A stretch of DNA of 64,000 nt from Bryobacterales bacterium (GCA_026129915.1 JAHCHD010000001.1:49540-113539); one strand, 5' to 3'; shown: positions 54,908 through 64,000, counted from the stretch's first letter. Translations and numbers: made by a program. The notes: generated by a model from the sequence alone, not told the origin.

Positions 54908-57900
54908 ATGCAAATACACTTACGCGCCACGCTTGCGCTCTTCTTCATCGCATGCGTGGCATACCTTCCTTCCTTTGCCCAAGGCCTTACTGGGCAGATC
55001 TCAGGAAGTATACAAGATCAATCAGGCAGCGCCGTTCTTGGCGCCACTGTCTCCCTTAGGAGCATCAACACTGCGCAAGAGCGCGAAATCAACACAGACC
55101 AAACCGGTTCCTTCGTGTTTACTCAACTGCTACCGGGCCGCTACAGCCTTACTGCCACGTCAACAGGGTTTCGCCAATACGTGCAGCGGGAAATTTCCGT
55201 CTCCGCGAACGAACGTGTCACGCTTCCTCCTATCAGCCTCGCCCTTGGCGAAGTCACCGAAGTGGTGACGGTGGACGCGGAAGCTGTCCGAATCCAAACC
55301 CAAAGCGCCGAACGAAGCGGCCTCATCAGCACTCGCCAGATGCAGGATCTCTCCATGAAGGGCCGTGACTACCTCGGCCTCGTGCGCCTGTTGCCTGGCG
55401 TGATCGACACGGCAAACCGCGAAGCCCCGGGCTGGAACAATCTCGGTGGAATTAGCATCAATGGCAACCGCAGCGGCACCATCAACCTCACACTTGATGG
55501 CATTTCGAGCCTCGACACCGGTTCCATGGGCGGCCCCTACCTGGCTCCCTCCATCGATGCCGTCGCCGAAGTGAAGGTGCTGCTCACTAACTATCAGGCG
55601 GAATACGGGCGCAGTTCCGGTGGCACCATCAACACCATCATCAAGAGCGGCACGCGCGAGTTCCATGGAGGTGCCTATTACTTCCTGCGGAACGAAGCAC
55701 TGAACGCCAATGAGTTCTTCCGCAACCGTGATGGCTTGCCTCGCCCGCGCTACCGCTTCAATTACCCTGGCTACTTCATCGGAGGTCCGGTATTACTACC
55801 GGGCACCGAATTCAACAAGAACAAAGACAAGCTGTTCTTCTTCTGGTCACAGGAATTCCTGCCACGCACCCGACCCACCAACCTCGTGCAGCGCACCTTT
55901 CCAACGGCCGCCGAACGCTCGGGCGACTTCTCCAATTCAAGAGACCAGAATGGAGCGCTCATTCCCATCTGGGACCCTCTCAACAATCGCGTTCCCTTCG
56001 CCAACAACCGTGTGCCTACCCAGCGGATTGACCCTATCGGTCAGAAATTACTCAACGTCTTTCCGCAGCCCAACGCCTTGGACGTGAGCCGTGCCTACAA
56101 CTCACTCATCCAATCGACTGTCGACCAGCCGCGGCGCGAAGAAATTTTGCGCGTGGACTACAACATTGGTCCAAAGACCACCTTCTACGCTCGCGGCATC
56201 CAAAACTACGAGGCCTTCAAGGGAGAGTTCGACTTTGTGCTCGCGTCCTCCAGTTGGCCCCAGCTTCCGATCAAGTACCAGATTGAAAGTCGCGGTGTGG
56301 TGGCCACCCTCATCCACACGTTTAGTCCCACACTCATCAACGAGTTCACATTTGGCGTAAACCGAGCACTCCAAACCGTGGAGCCACTCACTGAAGAGGG
56401 CCTGCAACGAAACCAGCGCAGCGCGATCAACCTTGGCCTGCCGCAGTTCTTCCCGCAAGCCAATCCCCGCAACCTGATCCCGAACGCCAACTTCGGCGGT
56501 GTTCCGAACGCGGGCGTCCTCAACATCGAACAGCGCTTCCCCTTCTTTGGTACCAACAACATCTGGAACTGGTCTAATAACCTTTCCAAGATCGCTGGCG
56601 CGCACAACATGAAGTTCGGCCTCTACGTGGAACGAACTACGCGCAATGCGCAGCGCAGTGCTGCATTCAACGGCACCTTCAACTTCAATCGCGACGTCAA
56701 CAACCCGCTTGAATCCAACTATGCGTACTCCAACGCGTTGCTTGGCAGCGTCCAAACCTACACAGAAGCCACTGGCCACCCGCAAGCACATTCCCGTTAC
56801 CTGAACGTGGAGTGGTTTGCCCAGGATACATGGCGCGTCAAGAGCCGGTTCACCATTGACGCGGGCCTGCGCTTCTACTTCATCCAGCCTACCTGGAGCG
56901 CGAACGACCAGTTGGCTGCATTCGACCTTGCTTCCTACAACGCTGGACAGCAGCCACAGCTCATCCAGCCTTTCCGGTCTCCCGCTGGTCAACGTGTCGG
57001 GCGCGACCCCATTACCGGGGAGTTGCTTCCGGCCGCCACCATTGGCACCTTTGCGCCTAATAGCGGCACGCCGTTCCAAGGAATGAAGGTTTACAACGAA
57101 CGGGTGATGGAGACCCCGCCCATCCAGGTGGCGCCACGCGTCGGATTTGCCTGGGATGTCTTTGGCAACGCCAAAACCGCAGTGCGCGGCGGTGTAGGCA
57201 TCTTTTTCGACCGCTTCAACGACGACCAGATTCTGCAACTCGTGGAAGCACCGCCAGTGCTCGTCACGAACACTGCCTTCTACACAACCATCAGTGATCT
57301 GCTTTCAACCCCGTTGAGGCAGAACCCTCCAGGCGTGTTTGGAGTGCAGCGGAATTACGATCCTCCCACCGTCTACAATTGGAGCTTCGGCATCCAACAG
57401 AACATCGGTGGCGGCTTTGTGTTCGATATCGCCTACGTAGGCAACGTGGGTCGCCACCTGTTGCAGCGTCGCAGTTTCAATGCGCTGCCCTATGGCACCC
57501 GTCTGCAGCCGGGCAACGTCGATCCATCCACTGGCAACACGCCATTGCCCGACAACTTCCTGCGTCCCAACCCTGGATTTGCGGATATCCAATACATGGA
57601 GTTTGCCAGCAATTCGAACTACCACTCGATGCAGACGCAGCTCAACAAACGCTTCTCGGACAAGTGGACGATCGGCGCCACGTGGACCTGGTCAAAGGCC
57701 ATGAATCTCGTGAACGGGAACAATGATGCCGTCAACCCCTACCTGGATTTCCGGATGCGGAACTATGGCCGGGCCAACATCGACCGCACGCACAACTTTG
57801 TGGTCAACAGCATCTACTCCATTCCGAAGCTGTCACAGGTGTGGGGCAACCCCGTGGTAAAGGCGGTCTTCGACGATTGGGACCTCTCCACAATCATGAC

Positions 57901-58351
57901 TGCGCTTAGTGGTGCTCCTCAAGGCATCGGATATAGCTTTGTGCAGGCCCTGGACATCACTGGTGCCTCGGGTGCTGGCATCGATAGCCGCGTGAACATC
58001 GTTGGCGATCCCCGGCCTAAGTCAGATGGGCGAGCATTCAACGTGAATGCCATTGCACCACCGGACGCGGCCAACTTCGGCATCGGCAATGCACCGAAAG
58101 ACGTTTACCGTGGCCCGGGCGTTTACAACTGGGACATCTCTCTCTTCAAGAACATCCCGCTCGGGGCGGAGCAGCGCCGGCTGCAGTTGCGCTTCGAGTT
58201 CTACAACGCACTCAACCACGCAAACTTCAACTCAGTGGATAATGCAGCACGCTTCGACGCGCAGGGGGCTCAGGTGAATGGCCGCTTCGGCCAGTACATT
58301 GGTACCCTCGACGCACGCCGCATTGTGCTGGGAGCCAAGTTCTACTTCTAG
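54908..58351 (+). CDS. TonB-dependent outer-membrane receptor, Oar-like
   Basis: A 1147-residue protein. Signal peptide (LALFFIACVAYLPSFAQG), carboxypeptidase-regulatory-like domain (QISGSIQDQSGSAVLGATVS, YSLTATSTGFRQYVQREI), plug domain (NGNRSGTINLTLDGISSL, VKVLLTNYQAEYGRSSGGTI), and a long beta barrel ending with aromatic KFYF, as expected for outer-membrane insertion. Such receptors import oligosaccharides or siderophores with TonB energy. The partners TonB/ExbBD are not in the window. Start 54908 gives the signal; the upstream in-frame GTG-like codon at 54875 is less likely. It converges with galK. Confidence 0.92.
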   Translation: MQIHLRATLALFFIACVAYLPSFAQGLTGQISGSIQDQSGSAVLGATVSLRSINTAQEREINTDQTGSFVFTQLLPGRYSLTATSTGFRQYVQREISVSANERVTLPPISLALGEVTEVVTVDAEAVRIQTQSAERSGLISTRQMQDLSMKGRDYLGLVRLLPGVIDTANREAPGWNNLGGISINGNRSGTINLTLDGISSLDTGSMGGPYLAPSIDAVAEVKVLLTNYQAEYGRSSGGTINTIIKSGTREFHGGAYYFLRNEALNANEFFRNRDGLPRPRYRFNYPGYFIGGPVLLPGTEFNKNKDKLFFFWSQEFLPRTRPTNLVQRTFPTAAERSGDFSNSRDQNGALIPIWDPLNNRVPFANNRVPTQRIDPIGQKLLNVFPQPNALDVSRAYNSLIQSTVDQPRREEILRVDYNIGPKTTFYARGIQNYEAFKGEFDFVLASSSWPQLPIKYQIESRGVVATLIHTFSPTLINEFTFGVNRALQTVEPLTEEGLQRNQRSAINLGLPQFFPQANPRNLIPNANFGGVPNAGVLNIEQRFPFFGTNNIWNWSNNLSKIAGAHNMKFGLYVERTTRNAQRSAAFNGTFNFNRDVNNPLESNYAYSNALLGSVQTYTEATGHPQAHSRYLNVEWFAQDTWRVKSRFTIDAGLRFYFIQPTWSANDQLAAFDLASYNAGQQPQLIQPFRSPAGQRVGRDPITGELLPAATIGTFAPNSGTPFQGMKVYNERVMETPPIQVAPRVGFAWDVFGNAKTAVRGGVGIFFDRFNDDQILQLVEAPPVLVTNTAFYTTISDLLSTPLRQNPPGVFGVQRNYDPPTVYNWSFGIQQNIGGGFVFDIAYVGNVGRHLLQRRSFNALPYGTRLQPGNVDPSTGNTPLPDNFLRPNPGFADIQYMEFASNSNYHSMQTQLNKRFSDKWTIGATWTWSKAMNLVNGNNDAVNPYLDFRMRNYGRANIDRTHNFVVNSIYSIPKLSQVWGNPVVKAVFDDWDLSTIMTALSGAPQGIGYSFVQALDITGASGAGIDSRVNIVGDPRPKSDGRAFNVNAIAPPDAANFGIGNAPKDVYRGPGVYNWDISLFKNIPLGAEQRRLQLRFEFYNALNHANFNSVDNAARFDAQGAQVNGRFGQYIGTLDARRIVLGAKFYF

Positions 58352-58374
58352 GGGGAGGATGGGCTTAGGCAAAC

Positions 58375-58404
58375 GGGTGGGTCGGTCGCAAGGCCGACTC
58401 ACCC
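58375..58404. terminator. Bidirectional terminator between the TonB receptor gene and galK
   Basis: An 11-bp stem (58375-58385 with 58394-58404, one G-U pair) and an eight-base loop lie in the 96-base gap between the convergent stop codons. It is the only strong hairpin there. Confidence 0.7.
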
Positions 58405-58447
58405 ACCCTTTGATGTGTGTAGCTCAAGGTCTGGAGCGATGTGCTAG

Positions 58448-59617
58448 CTAGCCCAGCGAAGCCTCACCCGCACCGGCTGCCGGGTGACAGTCGTAGAAGG
58501 TTGGGATAATCCCAAACTGCTTGTGGTAGGCCTCGGCAACGGCTTGCTTGAAAGTGTCCACTGCTTCGGGCGCCACCAGATTCACTGTGCAACCGCCAAA
58601 GCCGCCGCCAGTCAATCGCGCACCATAACAGCCACTGTGCGCCATTGCCGTCTCCACCAGGAAGTCAATCTCCGCGCAGCTGATTTCGTAATCATCACGC
58701 ATGCTCTTGTGGCTGCTGTAGAAAAGCTGTCCCATCTCCGCGCGGTCATGCCGAACGCACGCTTCCCGAAAGGCCAGCACGCGTTCGTTCTCGCTGATCA
58801 CATGCCGTGCACGCCACCGCGCAGGCACTGACACATACTCGTCAAAGTGCCGGTATTGCTCAGCAGTCAAATCACGAAGGCTCGCCACACCTGGAATCCG
58901 TTCCGCATATACTGCCACCGCCTCTGCACATTCGCGCACGCGTTGCGGGTAAGCGCTCGCCCCCAGGTCGTGTTTCACCATTGAGTTCACTGCGATCACA
59001 CGCACGCTGAACGGCAGCGGCACCAGTTCGTGGCCCAGGCTGCGACAATCCAACCGCACTGCCCGGTTCTCCTGGCCATGCACGGAAATGAACTGGTCCA
59101 TGATTCCGCATGGCATCCCCACGAAATCATTCTCCACGCGGCGCGCCAGCTTCACCAATTCCAGCTTGTCGATGCTCCGCCCGCGCAGGAACGCTAGCGC
59201 GCTCGAAACCTCAATTGCCGCCGAAGAACTCAGTCCGGCACCCACAGGAACAGTACTCTCAATCACCAGATCAGCAGCCTCTACCGGGTATCCGGCTAAC
59301 GCTACCTCTTTGGCTGCGCCCAGCACGTAGTCGCTCCAATGTCCGGCTGGCTTTAGCTCCTTGATGTCATCAACTGGAAGCTCGCGGGTGTCGTTCATGT
59401 TGCGCGAATGGATGCGCAGGATGCCATCTACGCGCGGCGCCGTCGCCGCATAGCAGGCGAGGTCGAGCGCAACCGGCATCACAAAGCCCAGGTTATAGTC
59501 TGTGTGTTCGCCAATCAGGTTCACCCGGCCCGGCGCTCGAAACACCCGCGCCTCGCGTACATGCGAATTGCCAAGTGTCGCCAAGCCTTCTAGGACGCGC
59601 TCCGTAATCCCATCCAT
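58448..59617 (-). CDS. galK: Galactokinase
   Basis: A 389-residue GHMP kinase which phosphorylates galactose at C1. Signature: APGRVNLIGEHTDYNLGFVM; ATP motif VPVGAGLSSSAAIEVSSALA; third motif ARLTGGGFGGCTVNLV. The start at 59617 has GGAGG six bases upstream and lies 28 bases inside the preceding small gene, so translation is probably coupled. It is the last gene of a minus-strand operon with a sodium/sugar symporter. Confidence 0.95.
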   Translation of the reverse strand: MDGITERVLEGLATLGNSHVREARVFRAPGRVNLIGEHTDYNLGFVMPVALDLACYAATAPRVDGILRIHSRNMNDTRELPVDDIKELKPAGHWSDYVLGAAKEVALAGYPVEAADLVIESTVPVGAGLSSSAAIEVSSALAFLRGRSIDKLELVKLARRVENDFVGMPCGIMDQFISVHGQENRAVRLDCRSLGHELVPLPFSVRVIAVNSMVKHDLGASAYPQRVRECAEAVAVYAERIPGVASLRDLTAEQYRHFDEYVSVPARWRARHVISENERVLAFREACVRHDRAEMGQLFYSSHKSMRDDYEISCAEIDFLVETAMAHSGCYGARLTGGGFGGCTVNLVAPEAVDTFKQAVAEAYHKQFGIIPTFYDCHPAAGAGEASLG

Positions 59618-59778
59618 AGCATGCCTCCGCCAAATACCAGCATGAACAGACCCACGTACAGGTTCACGTTCACCTCTGTAAGCGGTGCCGTGTTGTCTGG
59701 GGCAAAGAGTCCCATGGCCGTGACGATGACGCCAAACAGCAGAAAGAGTATCCCGACGGGTGTTCTCAGGTCGTTCAT
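59590..59778 (-). CDS. Two-helix small membrane protein
   Basis: A 62-residue protein with two transmembrane helices (VGILFLLFGVIVTAMGLFA and LYVGLFMLVFGGGMLWMGL) and a short polar loop. Ribosome-binding site AGGGA is four bases before its ATG, which comes seven bases after the symporter stop. Its 3' end overlaps galK by 28 bases. Position suggests a regulatory or stabilising subunit of the symporter, as inference. Similar small ORFs often go unannotated. Confidence 0.75.
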   Translation of the reverse strand: MNDLRTPVGILFLLFGVIVTAMGLFAPDNTAPLTEVNVNLYVGLFMLVFGGGMLWMGLRSAS

Positions 59779-59785
59779 GGTTTCC

Positions 59786-61441
59786 CTACCAGAAGTAGAT
59801 ATTGAAAATCAGGCAGCACACCAGCACGATAACGCCCAAAGGAACCGGGCGCCGGTACCAAGGCAGGTCGATCTCTGGCGGATGCTCGGTGAAGCCCATC
59901 ACCAGATCCTTCAGCTCAGCGTCTGTCTTGGGCTTGGTTACCAGGCTGATGACGATGGTCATTACGAAGCATACAGTCCAGGCGACAATGGCAATCCAGA
60001 AGTTCTGGGCCATCGACGAAGTAAACTCCCACAGGTTGGCCCCAAGCCATCCGCCTTTGTTTTCCGCGACAGTTAGCCCGTGCGTGGCGGCAGCGCTGAA
60101 GGTACCCAGCAGCAAACCCCAGAAGGCCCCATTGGCCGTGGTGCGCTTCCAGAACATGCCCAACAAAAAGGTCGCCAGTAGCGGTGCATTCACAAAGCTG
60201 AACACCAACTGCAGAATGTCGTTGATGTTGTTGTACTGCCGTGCCACATACGCTGCGCCGATGGAAAGGACGGTACCCACGATGGTGGTCATTCGCCCTA
60301 CCCACAGGTAGTGGGCATCGGGTGCGTTCTTGCGAATGTAGCTTTGGTAGATATCGTAGGTGAACACGGTGTTGAACGCAGTGACGTTGCCGGCCATTCC
60401 AGACATGAACGAGGCAAGCAGCGCGGTGATGCCGATGCCCAGCATGCCGCTAGGATAGAACTCGGCCATCATCGTCGTCAGCACCAGATCATAGTTGGTT
60501 AGGCCGTCTTCGCCCACCGGCATCTGGTAGCCCGCGGTCATCGATGCCAGCGCGACAGCCGCCATTCCAGGGACGATCACGATAAAGGGCATCACCATCT
60601 TGGGGAATGCCGCGATAAGAGGGGTATTGCGGGCCGCTTCGTACGAATTCGCCGCCATCGCGCGCTGCACCACCAGAAAGTTCGTGCACCAATAGCCAAA
60701 GCTCATCACGAATGCCAGGCCCATCGAAAGCCCGATAATCTCCAGCCCCATCGGGTTTTGGGAGGCGCTACCCATATACTTCCAGGAGTGCACCATCGAA
60801 GGATCAAGGTTCGCCTTCATGCCCTCCCAGCCCCCGACTTTGTTCACCGCCAGAATTGCCAGCGGCGCAAAACCAACCACAATCAGGAAGAACTGAAGCA
60901 CCTCGTTGTAGATGGCACTCGTTAGCCCGCCCAAGTAGGTGTACACCAGCACAATCGCTGCCGACAGTAACACGGACTGTTCGAAGGTCCAGCCCAGCAC
61001 CATCTGGAACAGCAGGCCAAGGGCGTACATTGAGATGCCGGACGAAAAGATCGTCATCATGGCGAAGGTAATTGCGTTCAGCCCTCGGGTCTTTTCGTCG
61101 AAGCGCAGTTTCAGGTACTCGGGTACCGAGCGCGCCTTGCTGCTCCAGTAGAACGGCATCATAAAGATGCCCACGAACACCATCGCGGGAATGGCGCCAA
61201 TCCAATAGAAGTGCGACGTCATGATGCCGTACTTCGCGCCCGAGGCACACATGCCAATCACTTCCTGGGCGCCCAGGTTCGTGGCAATGAACGCCAGCGA
61301 CGTGATCCAAACGGGAACGGAACGGTCAGAGGTGAGAAAGTCCTTGGAACTGGATACCGTCTTCTTCACCAGCCAGCCAATGCCCATGGTGAAAGCGAAG
61401 TACAGAATCAGGATTAAATAGTCGACGCCATTGAGCTTCAC
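59786..61441 (-). CDS. Sodium/sugar symporter, SSS (SLC5) family
   Basis: A 551-residue membrane protein with about 13-14 transmembrane helices. N-terminal TM1 includes DYLILILYFAFTMGIGWLV; SLC5 signatures are AFIATNLGAQEVIGMCASGA, and QFFLIVVGFAPLAILAVNK with the GGLTSAIYNEVLQFF element that precedes it. It is closest in look to SglT-type galactose or glucose transporters. The GTG at 61441, with GGAG seven bases upstream, is the better start; an ATG at 61474 would add 11 residues. The neighbouring galK supports galactose or a similar aldose as the substrate. Confidence 0.9.
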   Translation of the reverse strand: MKLNGVDYLILILYFAFTMGIGWLVKKTVSSSKDFLTSDRSVPVWITSLAFIATNLGAQEVIGMCASGAKYGIMTSHFYWIGAIPAMVFVGIFMMPFYWSSKARSVPEYLKLRFDEKTRGLNAITFAMMTIFSSGISMYALGLLFQMVLGWTFEQSVLLSAAIVLVYTYLGGLTSAIYNEVLQFFLIVVGFAPLAILAVNKVGGWEGMKANLDPSMVHSWKYMGSASQNPMGLEIIGLSMGLAFVMSFGYWCTNFLVVQRAMAANSYEAARNTPLIAAFPKMVMPFIVIVPGMAAVALASMTAGYQMPVGEDGLTNYDLVLTTMMAEFYPSGMLGIGITALLASFMSGMAGNVTAFNTVFTYDIYQSYIRKNAPDAHYLWVGRMTTIVGTVLSIGAAYVARQYNNINDILQLVFSFVNAPLLATFLLGMFWKRTTANGAFWGLLLGTFSAAATHGLTVAENKGGWLGANLWEFTSSMAQNFWIAIVAWTVCFVMTIVISLVTKPKTDAELKDLVMGFTEHPPEIDLPWYRRPVPLGVIVLVCCLIFNIYFW

Positions 61442-61551
61442 GTAGGTGCTCCGTGAGAGAATGCAGTGCCGCACCGAAGTGCCCGAATCGGGAAGTCTAT
61501 CGTGAAACGGCTCTGGGACGCAATGCGTGGGCTTCGGCGGAGAAGATCAGC

Positions 61552-63231
61552 TTAGGGGCTTTCGTCCAGCACTTCCAGCGCGTTCAACATCGCATAGTTC
61601 TGGCGAGGCACAAATTGCAGGAGCAGCTTGCCCTGCGCATTCGGCTTAACTCCCCGGAACTCACGGATGAGTGGCTTGTCTCCGCCACCTGCCTGTTGGA
61701 AGATGTCGAAATCCGAAAGCAGGACTCGCCCGTTCAGGAACACGTCAAAGCGCCGGCTTCCCACGCCACCACCGGCATGAGTATCGGGTCCCCACCAGCG
61801 CTCGCAGAAGTACAGCCTTACCCGGTACCGCCCGTCGGCCGCCACCGGGATCATATACGTGAAGTTCCCATAGCGTTCCCCTAGGAACACGTTTCCGTCG
61901 AGGTGAGGATGCGCCACCGCGTTCCGGCGCACAAATCTACCTCCATTGACGAAGTGGTCGGCACTCCAGTAATTTCCGAATTTGTCTGTGAACCCACGCT
62001 CACCTGCCACAACTCGTACCGGGTGAATCCGACCGGGTTCTACTGGGATCACCTCAATCGCCGAGACTATCGGCGACTCGTGCATGCCCGGGCGAAAATC
62101 CAAATGAATTCGCCCATCCGGCGCGGGTTTCACATTCCTGAATACCTTGATGTTTGCGTTCTTCGCCCCAAATCCATCGGCCAGAATGTCGAACTCGCGC
62201 AGCAGCGGTTCCCCATTCAGCCACACGCCGAATAGGCGGCTCGTCTCGCCCCCACCGGCAAGATTCTCTTCACCAAAGATCGGCTCGGCGAAATGCAAAC
62301 GGAGTTCGTAGGTACCCGTCGCCACTGGAATGGAGTACGAAAACTCGCCCTCGCGGCGGTATTGATACAGCTCAGGAAGTGCGGTGAAATTCAGCGCGGA
62401 GAGCTTTGTCTCAACGCCATTACCGCCTTGGAAGAAAGAGTCTCCAGTCCATGTGTTGCCAAACCGGTCCACATACGAAGAGAAGGGGGATCCTGCCAGG
62501 ATCCTCACCGGTTCCGGCCGGTCTGGTGCTCCCACCGTACGAGTGGGCACATTCGCCAACCCAGGATCCTCGGCCAGCTCCCCCGCGACGGTCCCGTCCG
62601 CCGCCTGCGACCCCGCAGATCCCCTGTACCAATAGGATCGCGTGTAGGAGGCCAAACCCACCACCAGAATCAGAACGGACACGGCGGCAATCACGAACAG
62701 CCGCCATTGACTCGGTGGGCGTTCCCCAGGCGCTGCCTCCCAATCATTGCCGTCAATGGTCAAGGGGAATCGTGGCCCGACCTCGGTGCCTGCTGCTGCA
62801 AAGCCATCCATGTCATCCGCGACAATGGCATGCGTTCCCTTTGTCGTTGCCGCCGGGAGGCCATTACTGGCAACCCCCGCTGGAGCGTATGGATTCGGCA
62901 CAAACTGGGGCACATAGCTTCCCGAAGCCAGTTCGATTCGCATCGCGTGCTGCGCTCCCGGTCCCCGATAGAACTCATCCAGCCGCTTTCGCAGCCGATG
63001 TGCCTCCACCCGCACAATTGAGTCGCGCTTCTGGTCAAAGTCCGCAGGGCGCCCCAATGCCTCCACTGCCACAAGATACTCTTTGATCTCATCAATTGCG
63101 CCTGCAAAGTACTTCTCGCAAACGAAAATGAGAAACTTTTGCAGGTTTGGGGATCGCACGAAGACCCCGGAATCCAGGAGGGCTTGCAGCTCAGCACGCT
63201 CCGCTGCGAAGTTGGACTCTACACCCGCCAT
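61552..63231 (-). CDS. Membrane protein with N-terminal DNA-binding-like domain and two malectin domains
   Basis: A 559-residue protein. Residues 20-110 (VRSPNLQKFLIFVCEKYFAG, DSIVRVEAHRLRKRLDEFY, IELASGSYVPQF) form a domain typical of acidobacterial regulators and similar to the OmpR-type winged helix. A linker is followed by one TM helix (LFVIAAVSVLILVVGLASY, residues 178-196). Residues 235-390 and 400-555 are two malectin-type carbohydrate-binding domains (AGSPFSSYVDRFGNTW, YELRLHFAEPIFGEEN, AGERGFTDKFGNYW, YRVRLYFCERWWG). This arrangement fits a one-component transmembrane sugar sensor. It starts the sugar operon, about 110 bases upstream of the symporter. Confidence 0.8.
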   Translation of the reverse strand: MAGVESNFAAERAELQALLDSGVFVRSPNLQKFLIFVCEKYFAGAIDEIKEYLVAVEALGRPADFDQKRDSIVRVEAHRLRKRLDEFYRGPGAQHAMRIELASGSYVPQFVPNPYAPAGVASNGLPAATTKGTHAIVADDMDGFAAAGTEVGPRFPLTIDGNDWEAAPGERPPSQWRLFVIAAVSVLILVVGLASYTRSYWYRGSAGSQAADGTVAGELAEDPGLANVPTRTVGAPDRPEPVRILAGSPFSSYVDRFGNTWTGDSFFQGGNGVETKLSALNFTALPELYQYRREGEFSYSIPVATGTYELRLHFAEPIFGEENLAGGGETSRLFGVWLNGEPLLREFDILADGFGAKNANIKVFRNVKPAPDGRIHLDFRPGMHESPIVSAIEVIPVEPGRIHPVRVVAGERGFTDKFGNYWSADHFVNGGRFVRRNAVAHPHLDGNVFLGERYGNFTYMIPVAADGRYRVRLYFCERWWGPDTHAGGGVGSRRFDVFLNGRVLLSDFDIFQQAGGGDKPLIREFRGVKPNAQGKLLLQFVPRQNYAMLNALEVLDESP

Positions 63232-63748
63232 ACGTAGCCTTCAGCAACCCACACCCAATCTTGAAGGCAGTTTATCACAGCAGTTTCTGATACATGCACT
63301 CAAATTCACTGATGAACCTTGATGGTTACGTCAAGTTAACGCCAAACCGCATGACAAGTTATGTCTTTCTTTTTCAATCACCTACTGCGTTAACCTGCCG
63401 CGTCTGCTCTCAGGTAACCCATTTAGCCTTGTTCTCAGTAGAACAGACCTATAGAACTAGAACAATCGCGGGGATGTCGCGTAGGGTGCCTGTAACAGAT
63501 GGCCGCGTGCCTCCCCGCACGGGCACTTCGTTTCGTGTTCAAGTGAGGTTCTGTCCCTGAGCGTGACGTTCATCGTGCACTCGGGAGCAAACGGCGTAAG
63601 AGCTGTGGCGCACGGCAGATACCTCCGGATAGGTTTCAGGATTGGGTTGCGGCAAGGGAAGGCCACTCCCCAGGGAAACCGGAAAGGTCCGGATTGCGAA
63701 ACGAAGTGCTCTGTTTGAAGGAAGAAGAATTTAAGGAGAAGGACCTAG
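63232..63748. other. Intergenic region between divergent genes
   Basis: About 517 bases separating the malectin-sensor gene and the second TonB receptor gene. It should hold both promoters. The segment 63350-63470 is richer in T than the rest. I see no gene and no strong repeat. Confidence 0.55.
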
Positions 63749-64000
63749 ATGAGAAAGCCGTCAACAGGGCTGCGCGTCACCGCGCTGACGCTGTTCTTCG
63801 CGGCTTGGGTACTCAGCAGCCTTGGCCAGCAGCTTTCCGGGACGCTCACCGGAACGGTTACAGACCAATCGAACGCTGTCCTCCCGGGCGCGAAAATCAC
63901 ACTCACCAACGACCAGTCGGGAAGTGCTCTCACCACTGAAACAACTACTCAGGGGTCTTTGTCCATTGCCGGCATCATGGCCGGTAACTACACCATCACC
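63749..64000 (+). CDS. TonB-dependent receptor, Oar-like (3' end outside window)
   Basis: Only 84 codons are in the window. They contain a signal peptide (LRVTALTLFFAAWVLSSLGQ) and the beginning of a carboxypeptidase-regulatory-like domain (LSGTLTGTVTDQSNAVLPGA, KITLTNDQSGSALTTETTTQ, GIMAGNYTIT) identical in layout to the receptor at 54908. The ribosome-binding site AAGGAG lies about 11 bases upstream of the ATG. Divergent from the malectin-sensor gene. Confidence 0.85.
   Translation, partial: MRKPSTGLRVTALTLFFAAWVLSSLGQQLSGTLTGTVTDQSNAVLPGAKITLTNDQSGSALTTETTTQGSLSIAGIMAGNYTIT

Noticed and set aside
56102..57238. 378-codon minus-strand frame inside the TonB receptor gene
   Set aside because: Antisense shadow; the plus strand encodes continuous beta-barrel sequence over the entire interval.

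Overview
The window is 64 kb of a GC-rich bacterial chromosome around the replication origin. It most likely comes from an Acidobacteriota member of the Bryobacterales/Solibacterales type. The signs are two Oar-like TonB-dependent receptors with a carboxypeptidase-regulatory N-terminal domain, a PEP-CTERM protein, a Tat-exported Gfo/Idh/MocA oxidoreductase, VCBS-repeat and sugar-epimerase genes, and a DNA-binding-like/TM/malectin protein. The taxonomic call is inferred from gene content; there is no rRNA in the window.

Layout. 1-8.2 kb: Gfo/Idh/MocA enzyme (cut by the window edge), histone-deacetylase-family enzyme, molybdopterin oxidoreductase, metallo-beta-lactamase-fold hydrolase, tRNA-Arg(ACG), an OpuC-type ABC transporter operon and a PEP-CTERM protein. 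8.2-11.9 kb: an isoleucyl-tRNA synthetase with a large insertion behind its KMSKS loop. 12-16.9 kb: a tight operon of circularly permuted ATP-grasp, alpha-E, Anbu-type proteasome-like protease, transglutaminase and methyltransferase. 17.1-17.7 kb: a small secreted-protein gene broken by an amber stop and a frameshift. 17.9-24 kb: gyrB, dnaN, dnaA and a candidate oriC. 24-35.5 kb: tRNA-Gly, alr and a polysaccharide cluster (five glycosyltransferases, a methyltransferase with a long coiled coil, a Wzt-like ATPase). 35.5-40 kb: tRNA-Met, parB, parA, a parS site, rsmG, mnmG. The polysaccharide cluster thus separates two blocks that usually sit together at origins.

40-54.7 kb: purD, tRNA-Arg(CCU), a GH32 hydrolase, an Lrp-type regulator, a peptidoglycan amidase, a metallophosphoesterase, the hpf-rpoN pair, two secreted proteins of unknown function, a small zinc-ribbon protein, a 278-residue protein resembling the anthrax-edema-factor/CyaA/ExoY class of adenylate cyclases, a double rhodanese, a sugar isomerase/epimerase and a VCBS protein. 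54.9-64 kb: two TonB-dependent receptor genes (the second cut by the window end) flank a minus-strand sugar operon made of a membrane malectin protein, a sodium/sugar symporter, a two-helix membrane peptide and galactokinase.

The most notable items are the class-II-adenylate-cyclase-like gene at 50.9 kb, the possible chain-length ruler (methyltransferase/coiled coil plus Wzt) at 32.7-35.4 kb, the Anbu operon, and the IleRS insertion. All functional assignments come from reading motifs and gene order; no database search was possible.
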